Positions 10,826-23,648 of a stretch of DNA of 64,000 nucleotides are shown here, piece by piece. This DNA comes from Dichotomocladium elegans (taxonomy: Eukaryota > Mucoromycota > Mucoromycetes > Mucorales > Lichtheimiaceae): the NCBI GenBank assembly GCA_025716815.1, contig JAIXMN010000018.1:1-64000 (forward strand), written 5' to 3'. Position 1 is the first letter of the stretch. The number at the start of each line of letters is the position of its first letter. Both the position numbers and the translations under genes were made by a program. The notes below the pieces were generated by a model. That model did not search any database, was not told the origin of the DNA, and saw only the letters and a list, made by a program, of their open reading frames with translations.

Positions 10826-12002
10826 TTATGCGCCGTATCCGCGTATATTTTCGGCGAAGGCCCATTCAGTATCAACGCTATAAGGCTCGGAGACCTCGAC
10901 TCCGCCATCTGTAATCTTGGCTCTTTGGAACTATGTGTTGTCAAGCAGGAAAGATAAGCATTGATCCTCCAAAGGAGCGCTTGCTTTCCCCTTTCTTACC
11001 TTGTTAATCGACCGCGCATCGCGGTAGAATAAGACACGCATACATTCGTTGATGATTTTAATGGCCTCCTCCTCTGTGAGATCGTTCTCTCGCCCTTCAA
11101 CATATTTTCTCAGGATAGGCTGTGCGAGGTGTGCGCCGAACCCTGTGGCGATCGTCGACGATTGGTAAGTAGTGCCACGCAGATCGACGTAGCCCAGAAA
11201 TCTTGGAAATGTCGTTGAGGATCATTGTCGCTTTATCTGCAAGCGTCCCATCTCCCACTCTCCATCTGCCCATTTCTGTAATATTACCTTTCACCCTTGT
11301 GCATACCACCGACAACTAACGAATTCCAGAGAGGATTGAACTTTGATCGTCGGTTATACATAATTCTCCACAAGTATTCATAAATGTGTGGGGCAGCGAG
11401 AATGTGACCATCGTTATGGCAGTGCTCTTTGACCCTATATACACGTATGCATGAGGAAGACGTTCCCGGTTTATAGGTGTAAAAGAGAGATGTGTCCTGT
11501 TACATGATGGAGTCCAACAAGTGTTGAATATACTGGTAGTCTGAAATGTCGCCGGAGCAGCCTACGACCGTGAATTCGCCGACAGGATGTAATCGTTCAA
11601 CGTCGCGGAATCGAGAAAGCGAACCATACGAGCCTACAGCAATAGAAAACATATGAATATGGAGTTTAAGTATGGTGGCCATTACGTTCTTATTGTTATT
11701 TCGTACCGAGCATGTCTGCAGCCATCATGATACCATCACGGTACTTCAGGGCAATAACCGAGGTACCTGTTACAATGGGCTGCCTAGAGAAAGGTAATTT
11801 GAGTCCATTTTGTGTTTACCGGAGTCTATCCGCTTTCATTAGCCCTAAGGCACAGCTAGTTGCCAACTTACTGAGTGTGAGTTATAGGGCCGTAAGCTGC
11901 TTGTGACAATCCGTCCGGCAGGTTTTTATAAAGAGGAACAGTGTTATATTCGTCGATGTTTTCATTACGGGGTTTTCCCCAGCGCGATGGGAAATGGTCC
12001 AT
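10826..12002 (-). CDS. PRE4: 20S proteasome subunit beta type-7 (yeast Pre4 / human PSMB4)
   Basis: Start at 12002 (MDHFPSRWGKPRN). Exon 1 ends near 11873 (AAYGPITHTQ). Further exons read QPIVTGTSVIALKYRDGI, then GIMMAADMLG at 11790-11705, LGSYGSLSRFRDVERLHP at about 11660-11512, IATGFGAHLAQPILRKYVEG with CMRVLFYRDARSINK at 11160-11003, and KITDGGVEVSEPYSVDTEW to the stop at 10826. These blocks are diagnostic for the non-catalytic beta-7 subunit. Exon joins between 11500 and 11160 were not resolved fully. It is a structural subunit of the inner beta ring of the 20S core. Confidence 0.9.
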
Positions 12003-13017
12003 ATTCAACTGTCAAGAGAGTAACAAAAAAAAAGGGAGAACGATATTACTCTTACGCGTTCTGAGGTGACGTGAATAGGTAATCATTTGAAGCCCAGCTG
12101 GCATGCAGCCAAATGGCTCCCAGCGCTTGCTTCTTCGACCTCGGATTTCTCCGTACCCATTCCCCAACTATATTCATGAGGTCGTGAAGCCTTACGGCGT
12201 CAATAACGAGAAAATTGGCATGATTCCCTAAAAGAAGCGCACAGAAATTCTTTGGTGGGGCAAAAGGATGTCATCAATAGCGGCCTGAAGCCTAGTTTTA
12301 TTTGCATTCCGGAGAAAGGCTACTGCTGATACTGCTATTACTGACAGATTCCTTGCCTCTGATTCACTCGGGAAACATAGACTGAGTTAAGACCTCCATG
12401 GCCACCGTAACTAGTAGAGATTCAGTTACTTGTTCGCGACTATCTTTGTGGGAAGATGCCGAGTTCATCCTGGAGTCAGTGACACAGACGACCGAGAAGG
12501 CAAACCATGATGCAACGCCTATATTCCTCAAACTAAGAAGAAAGAATATACCTGTTTGTGGAAGAGCGCGCACCTGATTTGACCTTGGAGATTCATTTAT
12601 TCCATTTACCAGCATCGATCATGCTGGTTGTTAAACAGACGTTTATGACAGTTGAACAGGTATCGATCAGGACCTTTTCCGATTCGACTAAACTTGTCTC
12701 ACATATAGAGAAATGTCATGACTGATGCTTTATGAGAGGTGCTTAGGAAGGGTGTGAATAAAGACGAATAAAAAGAGTGTGGGTCTCTGATGCTTTTCTC
12801 TTGGGTAGGCTTCCAATTCACAATATGATATCATCTGAGTGTAGATCTCTATTGTTGAACTACGATAAAACAACTGATGGTCCTGATATCCATGTTTTCG
12901 ATCTTTCATTCCAAAAGGGGGGCAAGACAAGTGTCTCGGCCATTATTGAATCTCTTTACAAAATAAAACCCATTTGTTTGTTTGTTTGTCTGGCTTTTTT
13001 CCCCTTCCTATCTCACC
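12003..13017. other. Intergenic region, no confident gene
   Basis: This is the divergent spacer between PRE4(-) and the F-box gene(+). One 83-residue minus-strand frame at 12364-12615 is present but has no recognisable motif or supporting splice context. The last 60 bases have a pyrimidine-rich leader (repeated TTTG) just before the F-box start. Confidence 0.5.
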
Positions 13018-14561
13018 ATGACAGATCTCCGCTCTCCGCTCGACCAGCTGTATGCCTGGGGTGCCATCCCTCAAGATCAAGCCCAGCGCGATATCGACAA
13101 TATGGTGGCGCAAGACCACCAGAAAACAATAGCAGAACTGGCCAACACTTGTCATCAGCAGTATTGGATCAACGAAAGTGTCCCATTAAAGGCCATTACA
13201 GCCCCATTCTTTGATGCTAGGCGTCGCACGTCTGTGCCATTGGAGGTCTTCTTGTTGATCCTCCACAACCTGCCTTTTCCGTCACTCATTCGTTGTTTGC
13301 GTGTCAGCAATTCCTGGCGATCCGTTATCCTACGATCGGCCGAACTATGGAAAAATATTGTCTTTGAGAAAGACGATATTATTCCTGAGTCAGTCGGATC
13401 CTATTGTGTCCAACAGTTCCTCGACAGGGCTCAGCGGGAAGTGGAGTATCTTAAGATACATTCTGTTGCAATGATAGAGAGTCTTTGCAAGACCCTGCAA
13501 CGCGTTCATCATTTGGGTAAGCCTATTCTCACTCTTCGTCCCGCTGTATATTTCATTTCTCTACAACTGTTTCTTATGCAAGTGAATGGATCATTTTGGA
13601 AGATTTATCACATGCATCACTGAATCATCTGAGCATTGTCCAGCTTCAGCGTGCGGCATGGAGCATGAGGCTTTGTATTCTTGATATCGAGGGTTCAAAC
13701 GTACCGGTGCAAACTGCCATTCTCCTTGCTTGTCAGGTCCCATCGCTCCGGTCTCTGAACGTCAAGGGCTGCTTTTTCACGGGGGAGTTCACGACGGTCG
13801 ACCACGTCACACCACAACTCGGAGAAGCAGCCCATCTGACACTGCAAGGAAATCTGGATGCTGCTCGGCCGTCTGGGCTAATCAGGCTCGATATGTCCGG
13901 AATGCACCGGTCGACGATTTACGCCCTCCTATGGATCTTGTACAGATGTCCACAGCTCCAGCACATTTATGCTTACGACTGCGGCGTCACATTCCAGGCG
14001 TTCTACAGAGCATTGCTCATCTATAGCCCCGAGCTCCGTTCTCTCTATTACAGTCCTGGGCCGGAATCGTCCATCATGTTGTCGCCACATCTCGGATGGC
14101 ACCAGACATGGCACCCGACAGAATTAAAACGCAATCACCCTGTTGAGTGCATCTATTTGTACAACACACATGTCCATCCGGACTTCATTGCCTACATGAT
14201 TGACATAACGTATAGAACCCTTCGGGAGCTCCATTTTGTCAAGTCGTGGTTCATGCACAACCAGACTCTCAGGCATCTGGCCCATCGATGCCCGCCACGC
14301 CTGGAAAAACTGTCCCTCATCCGCAGCACATCCTTCATTGACCCCGAACATCTGTTGGTCCTCCAGGCCCTGCCTTCTCTGCGATGGCTCGATGTTACGG
14401 GCGATCGACAGGCCGTCACTGATACCATCGTGCTTCGCATCGTGAGCGAGCTACCCACATTAACTTATCTCAACGTGCAGAATTGCAAACTCCTGTCGCA
14501 TCGTACGCGCCTGTTTTTGGATGATCTCTGCAAAACAGGTCGACTACAAGCTGATGTTTAA
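13018..14561 (+). CDS. F-box protein with leucine-rich-repeat-like C-terminus
   Basis: I chose the ATG at 13018 (MTDLRSPLDQLYAWG) rather than the in-frame one at 12982, because the upstream stretch is a TTTG-repeat leader. An F-box-like motif lies at about residues 70-115 (VPLEVFLLILHNLPFPSLIR, CLRVSNSWRSVILRSAELWK). One intron interrupts the gene: donor GTAAGC at 13517, with the AG near 13603 keeping the frame (HHL|DLSHASLNHLS). The rest is a series of leucine-rich segments (LRSLNVKGC, LIRLDMSGM, LEKLSLIRST, LRWLDVTGD, LTYLNVQNCK) typical of F-box/LRR proteins. By family it would be a substrate adaptor of an SCF ubiquitin ligase; the substrate is unknown. Confidence 0.8.
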
Positions 14562-14639
14562 ATGATTTTTTTTTTAAAAAAGCTTATAAACCACACCTTT
14601 CTCTCTCTCTTTTCTTCATCATTTACAATCCGCGTATAC

Positions 14640-15873
14640 ATGTTGGATATCAAGATGTCAGATAGGACACAACGCCTTATAGCCGGTGTGAGCATGATCG
14701 CACTTCTTTTTGGAATTCTCGTTCAGTTTGGTGAGTCTGGATTGGTCTTTATGATCATCGCCGTTGAATTGAAGGCGTTCCAGGTAACAGAAAAGCGGAC
14801 GCTTATTAGTTTCATTCGATGTTACGTGTGTGTGTGTTCATGCAATGTGTGTAAAGGAACTTCGGCGAATGCAATTGCTGAATGGTTACGTAAACCCGCC
14901 ACACAAGGACTGGTATGTTAGACGAATGAAAACGGCAGGATTCTATGTGCATGGTTCACCAAAACTGGATGGAACAGGTTCCTTTTCATCACGTGCAGTC
15001 TATGGATCTTGTCTGAGAGTGGACTTGAGCAAGTTCATAGCATGCGCATGGTCGCTCTAGCACTTTATTTATTCTGTACGTACTTGGATTGTGATAATTC
15101 TACTCCTCTCACGTACTCCTTTAGGGCTAGCATCCATGCTTCATTCGTGGCCAACATCAGATACACTACTACTGGCCCAGTTTGCCCAGTTCTGCTGGAT
15201 TCATGTAGCAGTATTCTTGACAGCCATCCAAATGTACTTTAGCATCAGTACCATCATGCGTTTCGGAGCAGAATGGTATGTATGATGGTGTTATGGCCTT
15301 ATGTGTATGTGTGTATGATAAGGGTCCTGGAAGATCGATCTTCTTACACCTTGTCGGATTCGACATAGGTTTCTCCTCCCCACTTGCTTGGTTATCATTA
15401 ACGATATTGCGGCTTACGCTGTTGGCCGACATGTTGGCCGCACACCTCTCTATCGACTTAGCCCGGGTAAGACTGTCGAAGGGTTTGTGAGCGCAGCGCT
15501 GCTCACAATGACTGCCAGCCACCATGTAAATATAACTCTTTAGGCATCTTATACCATCGCTGTATATCTTTTATTTGATACTTTTATTTATCTTGTAGCT
15601 GACTCGTTGTTTCCCGGTAAAACAAGATAAACGAAAGGAGACAGGGGGTCCTAAGAATGTACATAGGATCACTGGCGAGCCCAAGAGGCAATCGTCTTTG
15701 GGCTTTATGCGTCAGGGATTGCACCGATGGGCGGCTTTCTGGCAAGTGCCATAAAGCGTTCTCTGAAGATCAAGGATTTTGGCACATTTATTCCCGGTCA
15801 TGGCGGCATTGTGGATCGCATGGATTGCCAGTTGTTCATTGGCGTCTTTACCTATCTCTATCTTAATTTGTAG
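14640..15873 (+). CDS. CDS1: Phosphatidate cytidylyltransferase (CDP-diacylglycerol synthase)
   Basis: The gene has several short introns. The N-terminal exon from 14640 (alternative start 14655) gives hydrophobic segments ([32 protein letters not shown]). Later exons read [20 protein letters not shown], then [20 protein letters not shown], then [20 protein letters not shown] with [10 protein letters not shown]. The last exon ends [20 protein letters not shown] followed by DRMD, the CdsA signature with the catalytic Asp/His-rich loop. The enzyme makes CDP-diacylglycerol from phosphatidate and CTP at the ER. The N-terminal cytosolic tail seems shorter than in yeast Cds1; an undetected 5' exon is possible. 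Confidence 0.85.
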
Positions 15874-16067
15874 TTTTAACCTAATTGGGGAGGGGGTGGA
15901 GATCCGAATAGCAGGGGTGAAAAGGAAGACAGAAGATAACAAGCTCTTCGTTTTCTGTATTGCTTGGAAAAAAAAAATTCTGACCCATGTGATAACGACA
16001 CATTTCAAATGGTCTTTGATCTCTCTTATCCCTCACCTCTTGCCCACTCTTTTCCTTTCTTAGACGT

Positions 16068-19000
16068 ATGAGCCATATTCCATCTTCACATCCATCACAG
16101 GATGAGGGAGCGGGATTGCCGGCATCCCTTCAGGCCCTCAATGCGGATGACGATAACAATAACAACAGTACCACCGCCATCACCTTTGCAGATCACCCTT
16201 CCAAGGAGAAACAGCAGCAACATGCCACAATCAAACAGAAGCCCCTTCGACGGATGTCGACTAGCCATAGCAGTATCTCCTTCGACACCCGGTCCGTCCG
16301 CAGCGTGCTGATGAAACGCATGAACCTTGTCAAACGCCGCCGCAAAAAAAAGCTGCGCGAGATGGAGCGGGTCGAGGGCCCGCCTTACCATACCATGGAG
16401 CTCGATACGGTGGCCAAGCTTTTGAAGTCGGATCTTGAAGAAGGTCTGAACGAAAGCGAAATCGAGCAGCGGCGACAGGAATGTGGACACAATGAAATGG
16501 AAGGCGAAGGCGGCGTGAATCCGTTCAAACTGCTGTTAAAGCAATTCTTCAATATTATGGTCCTCATCCTCCTTATTGCCATGGTCAGTGCCCGATCAAT
16601 TTCTTTTGTCAATGCGGTCTGACGCTATCGTTCCCCCCCTATTTATGTGGATGACTCTGTTTTAGATTGTTTCATTTGTATTCAAAGACTGGGTCGAAGC
16701 GGGTGTGATCGGCGTCATCATGCTTCTCAATGCTGGTGTTGGATTTGCACAGGAATTCAAAGCCGAGAAGACAATGGACTCACTTCGCCAGATGGCTTCT
16801 CCTACGAGCCAGGTGGTGCGCAACGGACAGAGCAAAACGGTGCCTACGCGCGAATTGGTTCCGGGTGATATCATTCTGCTCAAGGCAGGTGATGTGGTAG
16901 GCGCAGACAGCCGAGTGATAGAGTAAGTATTCGTTGATCGATGTCACCAGCAGGTTCAATACATTGACTGGCCTAGCGGGCTTGTCAAAACAGATCATTT
17001 AATATGGACGTGGACGAGGCCCTTCTAACAGGCGAATCTGTTCCTGTCAGCAAGGTGTAAGTATGGTACAAAAGAAGTGCAAAACCATAAAAACTCAGGA
17101 TATCGTTTCTTTCCCCCTCCCCCTTCCGCCGCTGCTGTTTAGGTCTGATACGTTGGATGCTGCAGACGTTCCGTTGGGCGACCGCGTGAACATGTGTTAC
17201 TCGAGCACAGTCTTAACCAAGGGCCGTGGTAAGGCCGTGGTTACTGGCATCGGGATGCAGACAGAGATTGGCAAGATCGCACTGCGATTGCTGAGTAGCA
17301 GCGAAGGGAATCGAAAGACACCTCTTCAGAAGTCGCTGGACAGAATGGCTCTCTATCTTTTGGGGATTGCTATCCTGGCCGTCATCATTGTCTTCGCGGT
17401 TGCCAAGTTCCACATTGAGGATTCGCAAATTCTGTACGCTATCTCGACCGCGATATCCGTCATTCCAGAAGCCCTTGTGGCGGTCGTCACGCTGACCCAG
17501 GCTTTTGGCGTGCATGGCATGGCAAAGGCCAATGCCCTGGTTCGCAAAATATCGGCGCTCGAGCTGCTTGGCGCAGTCACCAATGTCTGTTCTGACAAGA
17601 CAGGCACCTTGACGCAATCCAAGATGGTCCTCACGCGCTTTTGGCGCCCAGATGACGGGTTTTACAAAGTCGGCGGTCTTGGTTTCTCGGTGGAGGGCGA
17701 GATTATCAACGAAAGCGCCAAGAGCTTGGTCACGCGTGATACATTTGGACAAGGCTTGACCAACATGGTGCTCGCGGCGGCCCTGTGCAATATGAGCGAA
17801 ATTCACAAGGACAAGGAGACGGGCGAATGGCATAGCGTTGGTGATCCAACCGAGGCAAGTCTTATTTCTCTCTCTTTCGCCTTCCCTGCTTCTCAGAGGG
17901 AAGAAGAATGTGTTGATCTAAATCAGCATCGCATAAATAAAATTACATAGGTGGCCCTCCAAGTATTTGCGCATAAGGCAGGCATGGGAAAGCCGTCGCT
18001 TACCAAGTCCACAGAAGATCATCGATGGACATTGATCGCCGAGTACCCCTTCGATTCAAGCATCAAGCGTATGAGCGTGCTCGCACAATCACCAGATGGA
18101 GGATATTATGCGTTTATCAAGGGTGCTACAGAGCGCGTGCTGCCCACCTGCGTAGGCGCACACATGGCAGATGGCGACCGACCGATGTCTCAAGCCGAGC
18201 TCGAAGCGCTGGCGTTGCCTCAGGTCGAGGAGCTGGCCAAGGGTGGCCTGCGGGTGCTTTCGCTTGCGATGCGCAAGATCAAGTCCGAGGGAGCGGTGAC
18301 ATCCGAGACGTATGAGCGTGAAGCGATCGAGGAGGACATGATTTTCCTTGGCCTAGTCGGCATCTATGACCCACCCCGTGCCGAATCAAAGCATGCCGTC
18401 GGCGAGTGCCACAAGGCGGGCATCACCGTCCACATGCTCACGGGCGACCACATTGCGACAGCGACAGCCATTGCACGCGAGGTGAGCATTGTGCCCGAGG
18501 ATTTTGGGCTAGTGGAGAACAAGTACCCGTCCGATCTGGTCATGGTCGCCACCAAGTTTGATAAGCTCTCAGAGGAAGCCATTGACGCGATGCCGCAACT
18601 GCCTCTTGTCATTGCTCGATGCTCGCCAGACACCAAAGTTAAGATGATCGAGGCGCTTCACCGGCGCAAACGCATCACGGGCATGACGGGCGACGGCGTC
18701 AACGACTCGCCGAGTCTGAAGGAATCCGACATTGGTATTGCAATGGGCCAGAACGGGTCCGACGTGGCCAAGCAGGCGGCAGACATTGTGCTCGTGGATG
18801 ACAATTTTGCGACGATCGTCAAGGCGATCGAGGAGGGCAGACGCGTGTTTGCCAACATATCTCGATTCGTGGTTCACATGGTGTCTGGTAACGTGGCCGA
18901 GGTGGTGCCGTTGCTGATAGGCTTGGCTTTCAAGGACAAGACCGGGACATCTGTGTTCTTGATGACGCCCATCCAGATCTTATTCAACAACATTCTCACG

Positions 19001-19639
19001 TCATCACCGCCGGCCATGAGTCTTGGGCTCGAGCCAGTTCATCCGGACCAGATGTTGGTACCACCGCGATCGACCGACGAAGGCCTGTTTTCACGGTCTA
19101 ACGTTGCCGACCTCATGTTCTACGGTTGGATGATGGGCATTATCTGTTTACTCAACTTTATTGTTGTCGTCTACGGCTATGGCGATGGCAACCTTGGTGA
19201 CAACTGCAATCGTGTGTACAGCGACTCATGCGACATTGTCTTCAGGGCCCGCGGCGCCGTGTTCACAGCGCTCACCATCATGATCCTTTTGCACGGATTT
19301 ACCTGCCGCGATCTTATCAACCCCATCTGGACATGGAAGGCATGGATAAAGCGCAAACAGAACTGGTACCTCATCTATTCGGTCGCCATCTGTTTTGTCT
19401 TGCTCGTCATCGTCCTTTACGTGCCTGTCCTCAACACAGTCGTATTCAAGCACAAGGGGATCACATGGGAGTGGGGCATGGTTGCCGTCTCCTGCATGCT
19501 TTATATGGCCCTTTCCGAGGCATGGAAGTTCGTCAAGCGGCGTCGGTACAGAAAGAAGCAAGCAATCCGCGCCAAGGCGATATCAGCAGAGCGGACAGGA
19601 CAGCTCCAGCCACTCACCCACGGCGAAGACGACGATTGA
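16068..19639 (+). CDS. P-type cation ATPase, ENA-like (type IID Na+/K+ efflux)
   Basis: Five exons, with introns near 16582-16664, 16924-16992, 17057-17141 and 17853-17950. A basic, low-complexity cytosolic N-terminus precedes the cation-ATPase N domain. Then come TM1-2 and the actuator loop (LLTGESVPVSK), the TM4 motif ISVIPEALVAVVTLT, and the phosphorylation site CSDKTGTLTQ. The nucleotide-binding region and TGDGVNDSPSLK hinge follow. The last TM block holds IQILFNNILTSSPPAMSLGL, close to ENA-type pumps. Such pumps use ATP to expel Na+ or K+ across the plasma membrane. Assignment to IID over SERCA/PMR1 rests on the ELLGAVTNVCSDKTG and SSPPAMSLG blocks. The protein ends with a basic tail (KRRRYRKKQ) and THGEDDD. 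Confidence 0.85.
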
Positions 19640-20287
19640 AAAAGGGAAGAAGAAAAAAAATAAACCCCATCGAAACAACGCAATCCAAGAACCAGTTATA
19701 CATTCATCCGCTTCTACATCTCTTTTTCTTAATACTACCTTTTAACTTAACGTATACAAACCGAAACCGTGCTCGCATCCGCCAGCACCAGACTCTTCCA
19801 AATCTTAAAAATCAACCACACTTGTAACCATCAACATAAAAAAAAAAAGTGAGTCATGATAGCAGTTGGTAAGCACAACTGTGTGGTGGGAAGAGGTTGG
19901 GGTATTGTTTGATTGTTGCATAGATGCGCTCAAAGTGATTTATGCGTGGACGCTGCTAAATAATGTTCATCCCTATGTTGTTATTGACATGGGTTCCGCT
20001 TAACGACGGTTAGTGAAAGCAGATGAGGATGTGGAGATTAAAAGTGCTTATATCTGTGTATTTGTTGATTAGATAGCACATGAAACAGCAACCGGTTGCT
20101 TGCTTGCGAGTCGAACTCATGGTAATAGATAATACATATTCCAGATGACATGCTTAGAAGTCTTCATATTCATCTACAGATGGGAGATATTGTCGGAACG
20201 GTTGCGCGGTTTGCGTGTAGAAGATTAATAGATGTTGCATGTGCCCAATCTCCCCCCCCGTCCCAAAGGCCTCACTCCTAAATATGG
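19640..20287. other. Convergent 3' spacer
   Basis: About 650 bases between the 3' ends of the ATPase(+) and the Ugo1-like gene(-). It holds A-rich runs and a short poly-A at about 19838, consistent with 3' UTRs. I see no gene. Confidence 0.6.
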
Positions 20288-21863
20288 TCAAAACTTACCA
20301 TCGACGCCATTGATAGCATGCATGACAAATAAGACTACGTTGGACGTAAATTGCATACCAAATCCTTGATATAAACCACGCAGACCCCAGCCTGTGAACA
20401 TATGGCGACTCTGCTGCTGCTTTTTCTTTCGCCGTCCTCCTTCCTCCTTGACGATCCGGTAACAGGCATCGATGACGCCGCGATACGGCACTGGCCGAAG
20501 TGCGACCACAGGTGAAAACCGTTTTCGGCCAGGTGTGCGTGTTCTGATCTGGCACTGCATGCGCTTGCGGATGGTATCGAGTGGCAAGGTAATGAGGATC
20601 TCGAGGGTGTTGAGGCCGAGCTCGGCAAGACTGTAGAGGAAGGGCGAGTCGTTGGCGGAGATGTGGAAAACCCGATCAATGATGAGTGGGGTTATATTCT
20701 GTAACAGCGGTACGATGGTGTGGTACAAGACCGTTGGCAAGGCGTTGTGATTAAAATACAGACCCCGGAGACCCCCTTCCTCGGCCAAAATTGTGCGCAG
20801 TGCGTCCAGTGGGCCTTTGTATTTCCGGTGGAGTGGCGACCTCGACTGGACAATTAGTCTAGAAAAAAGGTTGATCGGTCATGGCCTTAATCTTGTCACC
20901 CATTTTTTCTTACCGTGTCCGGATCAGTTCGAGTGGACTAAGCAGAAATCCAACAATTAGGTTGCTGCCCACCAGTGTGGCAAGGTTGGGACCGACACGG
21001 TCGAGGTGGACAAGCGGAATTGTGTCGTCGTAAAGATCAAACACATCATTTAGCGTGCCCTCGAGCGTAGGTTGTAAAAAGAGATGCATAATCTCATAAA
21101 ACCAATTGGTACCTTGGCCCTTGAACAGAGACAACCATCCTTCATGGGGCTGCCGCAACAGTTGTCTGATCCCCTGCCACACACCTCCTTCGATGGGTTT
21201 AAGTTGATACTCGGGTCGTGTTACATCATCGTAAACGCTTTTCCGGATTATATAGCCGTTTGCATCTATTGGCATTTTCTGCTTAAATTCGGGATCCTCA
21301 TAGCTCATAGTCGCAGTCGTAGTGGAATTGTAAATGTCGCTCTGCATTGTATCTTGTTCTTCTTCATCGCTTGAACTGTCGTCATCGTATTCCTATGTGC
21401 ATGTCGCCGGCCGGTCAGCACCTGCTCTGTGATTCGCCCCTTCTATAGTCTTGTATACCTCATGCTGCTCATGGTAGGGATCCTCGTCATGACTTGATTG
21501 TTTTCGTGTCTCTGAATCACCAGCAACCACCTCCATATCCTCATGCGGCATGTACTGGACCTGAAGCAAGGTCTTGCTCACTTCAAACGGACAGCTAATC
21601 GCCGTTGTTATGAATTTCAACACGGTAAAGTTGACAAGCTCACGTGCAGCCGCGCGCGAATCAATCAAATCGTAATGTTCATTTGCATAATACGGCACCA
21701 CAGGCCCGCCTGCATTGCCAGTGACGGTACTGGTGTCATTGGTGATAACGGGCGTGTAATTGTCGTTGAACAGGCCCGGAGTGTAATAGGGCCGGAGTCC
21801 ATTGACACCTTTACCAGGAGCAGCTGGAAATGTTGCAAAAGGATGGCTTTGATCGGCTGGCAT
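20288..21863 (-). CDS. Ugo1-like mitochondrial outer-membrane carrier-family protein
   Basis: Three main exons. Exon 1 starts at 21863 (MPADQSHPFATFPAAPGKG) and includes ARELVNFTVLKFITTAISCP and FEVSKTLLQVQYMP. A 66-nt intron (GTATAC to CATAG, about 21461-21396) joins HEQHE to EYDDDSSSDEEEQ, an acidic stretch. The middle exon has WLSLFKGQGTNWFYEIMH and GFLLSPLELIRTR. The last exon has GLRGLYFNHNALPTVLYH, LNTLEILITLPLDTIRKRMQ and LRGLYQGFGMQF. P-x-[DE/EV]-x-x-[KR] segments and the long acidic insertion fit Ugo1-type degenerate mitochondrial carriers. In yeast, Ugo1 links Fzo1 and Mgm1 in mitochondrial fusion. Orthology is inferred from layout and motifs. Confidence 0.75.
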
Positions 21864-22382
21864 AGAGCGTCACTCGTCGAAAAGGAAGTAAATAAATAAA
21901 ATAAATAAATGCTAAAGAGAAAAAAAGGCCCTCTTCTCTTTTCTTCGTTAGGGCCCGCAAATGGAAGGAAAAAATCACACCTCTGAGCATGGTTCATACT
22001 CAACGCGGGCGCGCGCTCTCTCTCTCCCTCTCATTGAAATCCTCGATTATCCTCACGGCCTATCCCCGAGACTTGATACCAGCAAAAATAATAATGCTCG
22101 CATAGAACTTTAACGCTTTGTCATACGCAACAAACATTGATAGGGCGAGCGAGAGAGAAAAGGGTTACGAGGAGGAAAGCAAAAGCAGCTGAATCCGCAA
22201 CGCTTGCGTCACTGCAGTCACTAAAAATCGCTACTGTGTTTTTTTTTTAAACATTCTCGATCCATCACCAAGAAATAAGGCCCGTTTATTCTGGCAAAAC
22301 TCGTTATAAACCTATAGACACCTTAACCTCCTAATCGCCCGCCCCTCAGAAGCCGACACTACTTCATTCGCTTATTTTTGCC
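21864..22382. promoter_or_regulatory. Divergent promoter between the Ugo1-like gene and TMA46
   Basis: About 520 bases separate two divergent starts. It contains a CT-microsatellite (GCGCGCTCTCTCTCTCCC) near 22010 and T-rich and A-rich stretches. No defined factor site can be named by eye. Confidence 0.4.
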
Positions 22383-23648
22383 ATGCCTCCCAAGAAACAG
22401 CAACAGACTAAGAATGACAAGAAGAAGGCTGCCAAGGCCGTGGAAGACAAGACGTTTGGTATGAAGAACAAGAAGAAGTCGGCCAAGGTTCAGCGTTTTG
22501 TCCAGCAGCTGGAGAGTCAAGCGAGACACAATGCGACACAAAACGTAAGGAATGGTGAAGAGATGGTTTCCAAAACAGAGATGGCATAAGAACAACAGAG
22601 GGCCACATCGCACATACACGCACACACACATACAAATACCTATTGTCTGTAGGTCGACAAGGACAAAGCAAAGGCCAAGTTGAATGCCGCAGAACGAAAG
22701 CTGGAAGAGCAACGACGACGAGAGGAGCTAGCTGAACTCTTCAAGCCCGTGCAGACTCCACAGAAGGTGCCGTTCGGAACAGATCCCAAAACAGTCGTGT
22801 GCATGTACTTCAAGCAGGGCCACTGCGAACGCGGCTCCAAGTGCAAATTCTCTCACGATTTGAATATCGAGCGGAAGGTGCAAAAGAAGGATCTCTACAC
22901 GGATTCTCGAGCAGAAGGTAAAAATAGAGACAGAGAGAACCCGCAAGCTGGGGGATTTTTATGCTCACGCGATCGGTGTGCACAATCTACAGATACCATG
23001 GAGAACTGGGATCAGAAAAAACTAGAGGAGGTCGTCCGGAGCAAGGCTGGCAAACAGCCACCGACGGATATTGTGTGCAAGTACTTTTTGGAGGCCATCG
23101 AGACTAGCAAGTATGGCTGGTTCTGGGAATGCCCCAATGGTGGCGTGAACTGTAAATATCGTCACGCATTGCCGCCAGGGTTTGTCCTCAAATCGAAGCA
23201 GCAAAAGGAGAAGGATGCGAAGAAGGAGATATCACTCGAAGAGTTTTTGGATTCAGAGGTTAGCAAGACTCTAGGACAGAAGGAACACGACAGCTAACAA
23301 TGATTATCTATCTAGCGCCATAAATTGGGCCCTAACTTGACGCCAGTGACACTCGAGTCATTTAATGCATGGAAGAAGAGTCGCTTGGAGAAGAAGGACG
23401 CTGAGGATCTGGCTGACCGCAAGGCAAAGGAAACACGCATGAGAGCTGGTCGATCCCAGGGCATGTCTGGAAGAGATCTGTTTGACTTTAACCCATCACT
23501 TGCTGCCGAGGAGGACGACGATGAAGAAGCAATTGATCTCACAATGTACGAGCGTGAGGATAGCGACCAAGACGACGACGAGAATCAAGTCAGCAACGGT
23601 GTTCAAGGTCTGTCACTGCAGAATGGCGCCGTGGAAACCTCCGCCTAA
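22383..23648 (+). CDS. TMA46: CCCH zinc-finger DRG-family regulatory protein (TMA46 / ZC3H15)
   Basis: Four exons. Exon 1 (22383 to about 22543) encodes [19 protein letters not shown], a basic N-terminus. Exon 2 (about 22654-22917) has the first CCCH finger ([19 protein letters not shown]). Exon 3 (about 22995-23256) has a second, longer finger ([20 protein letters not shown], then [20 protein letters not shown]). Exon 4 has [20 protein letters not shown] and an acidic C-terminus with [11 protein letters not shown]. These are the DFRP1 features. In the family the protein binds and stabilises the GTPase DRG1/Rbg1 and associates with ribosomes. Its introns are short. Confidence 0.92.

Noticed and set aside
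16095..16490. 131-residue minus-strand frame at the start of the ATPase
   Set aside because: Antisense of the first exon; no motif.
17213..17833. 206-residue minus-strand frame within the ATPase gene
   Set aside because: Antisense shadow of a conserved exon; no independent motif.
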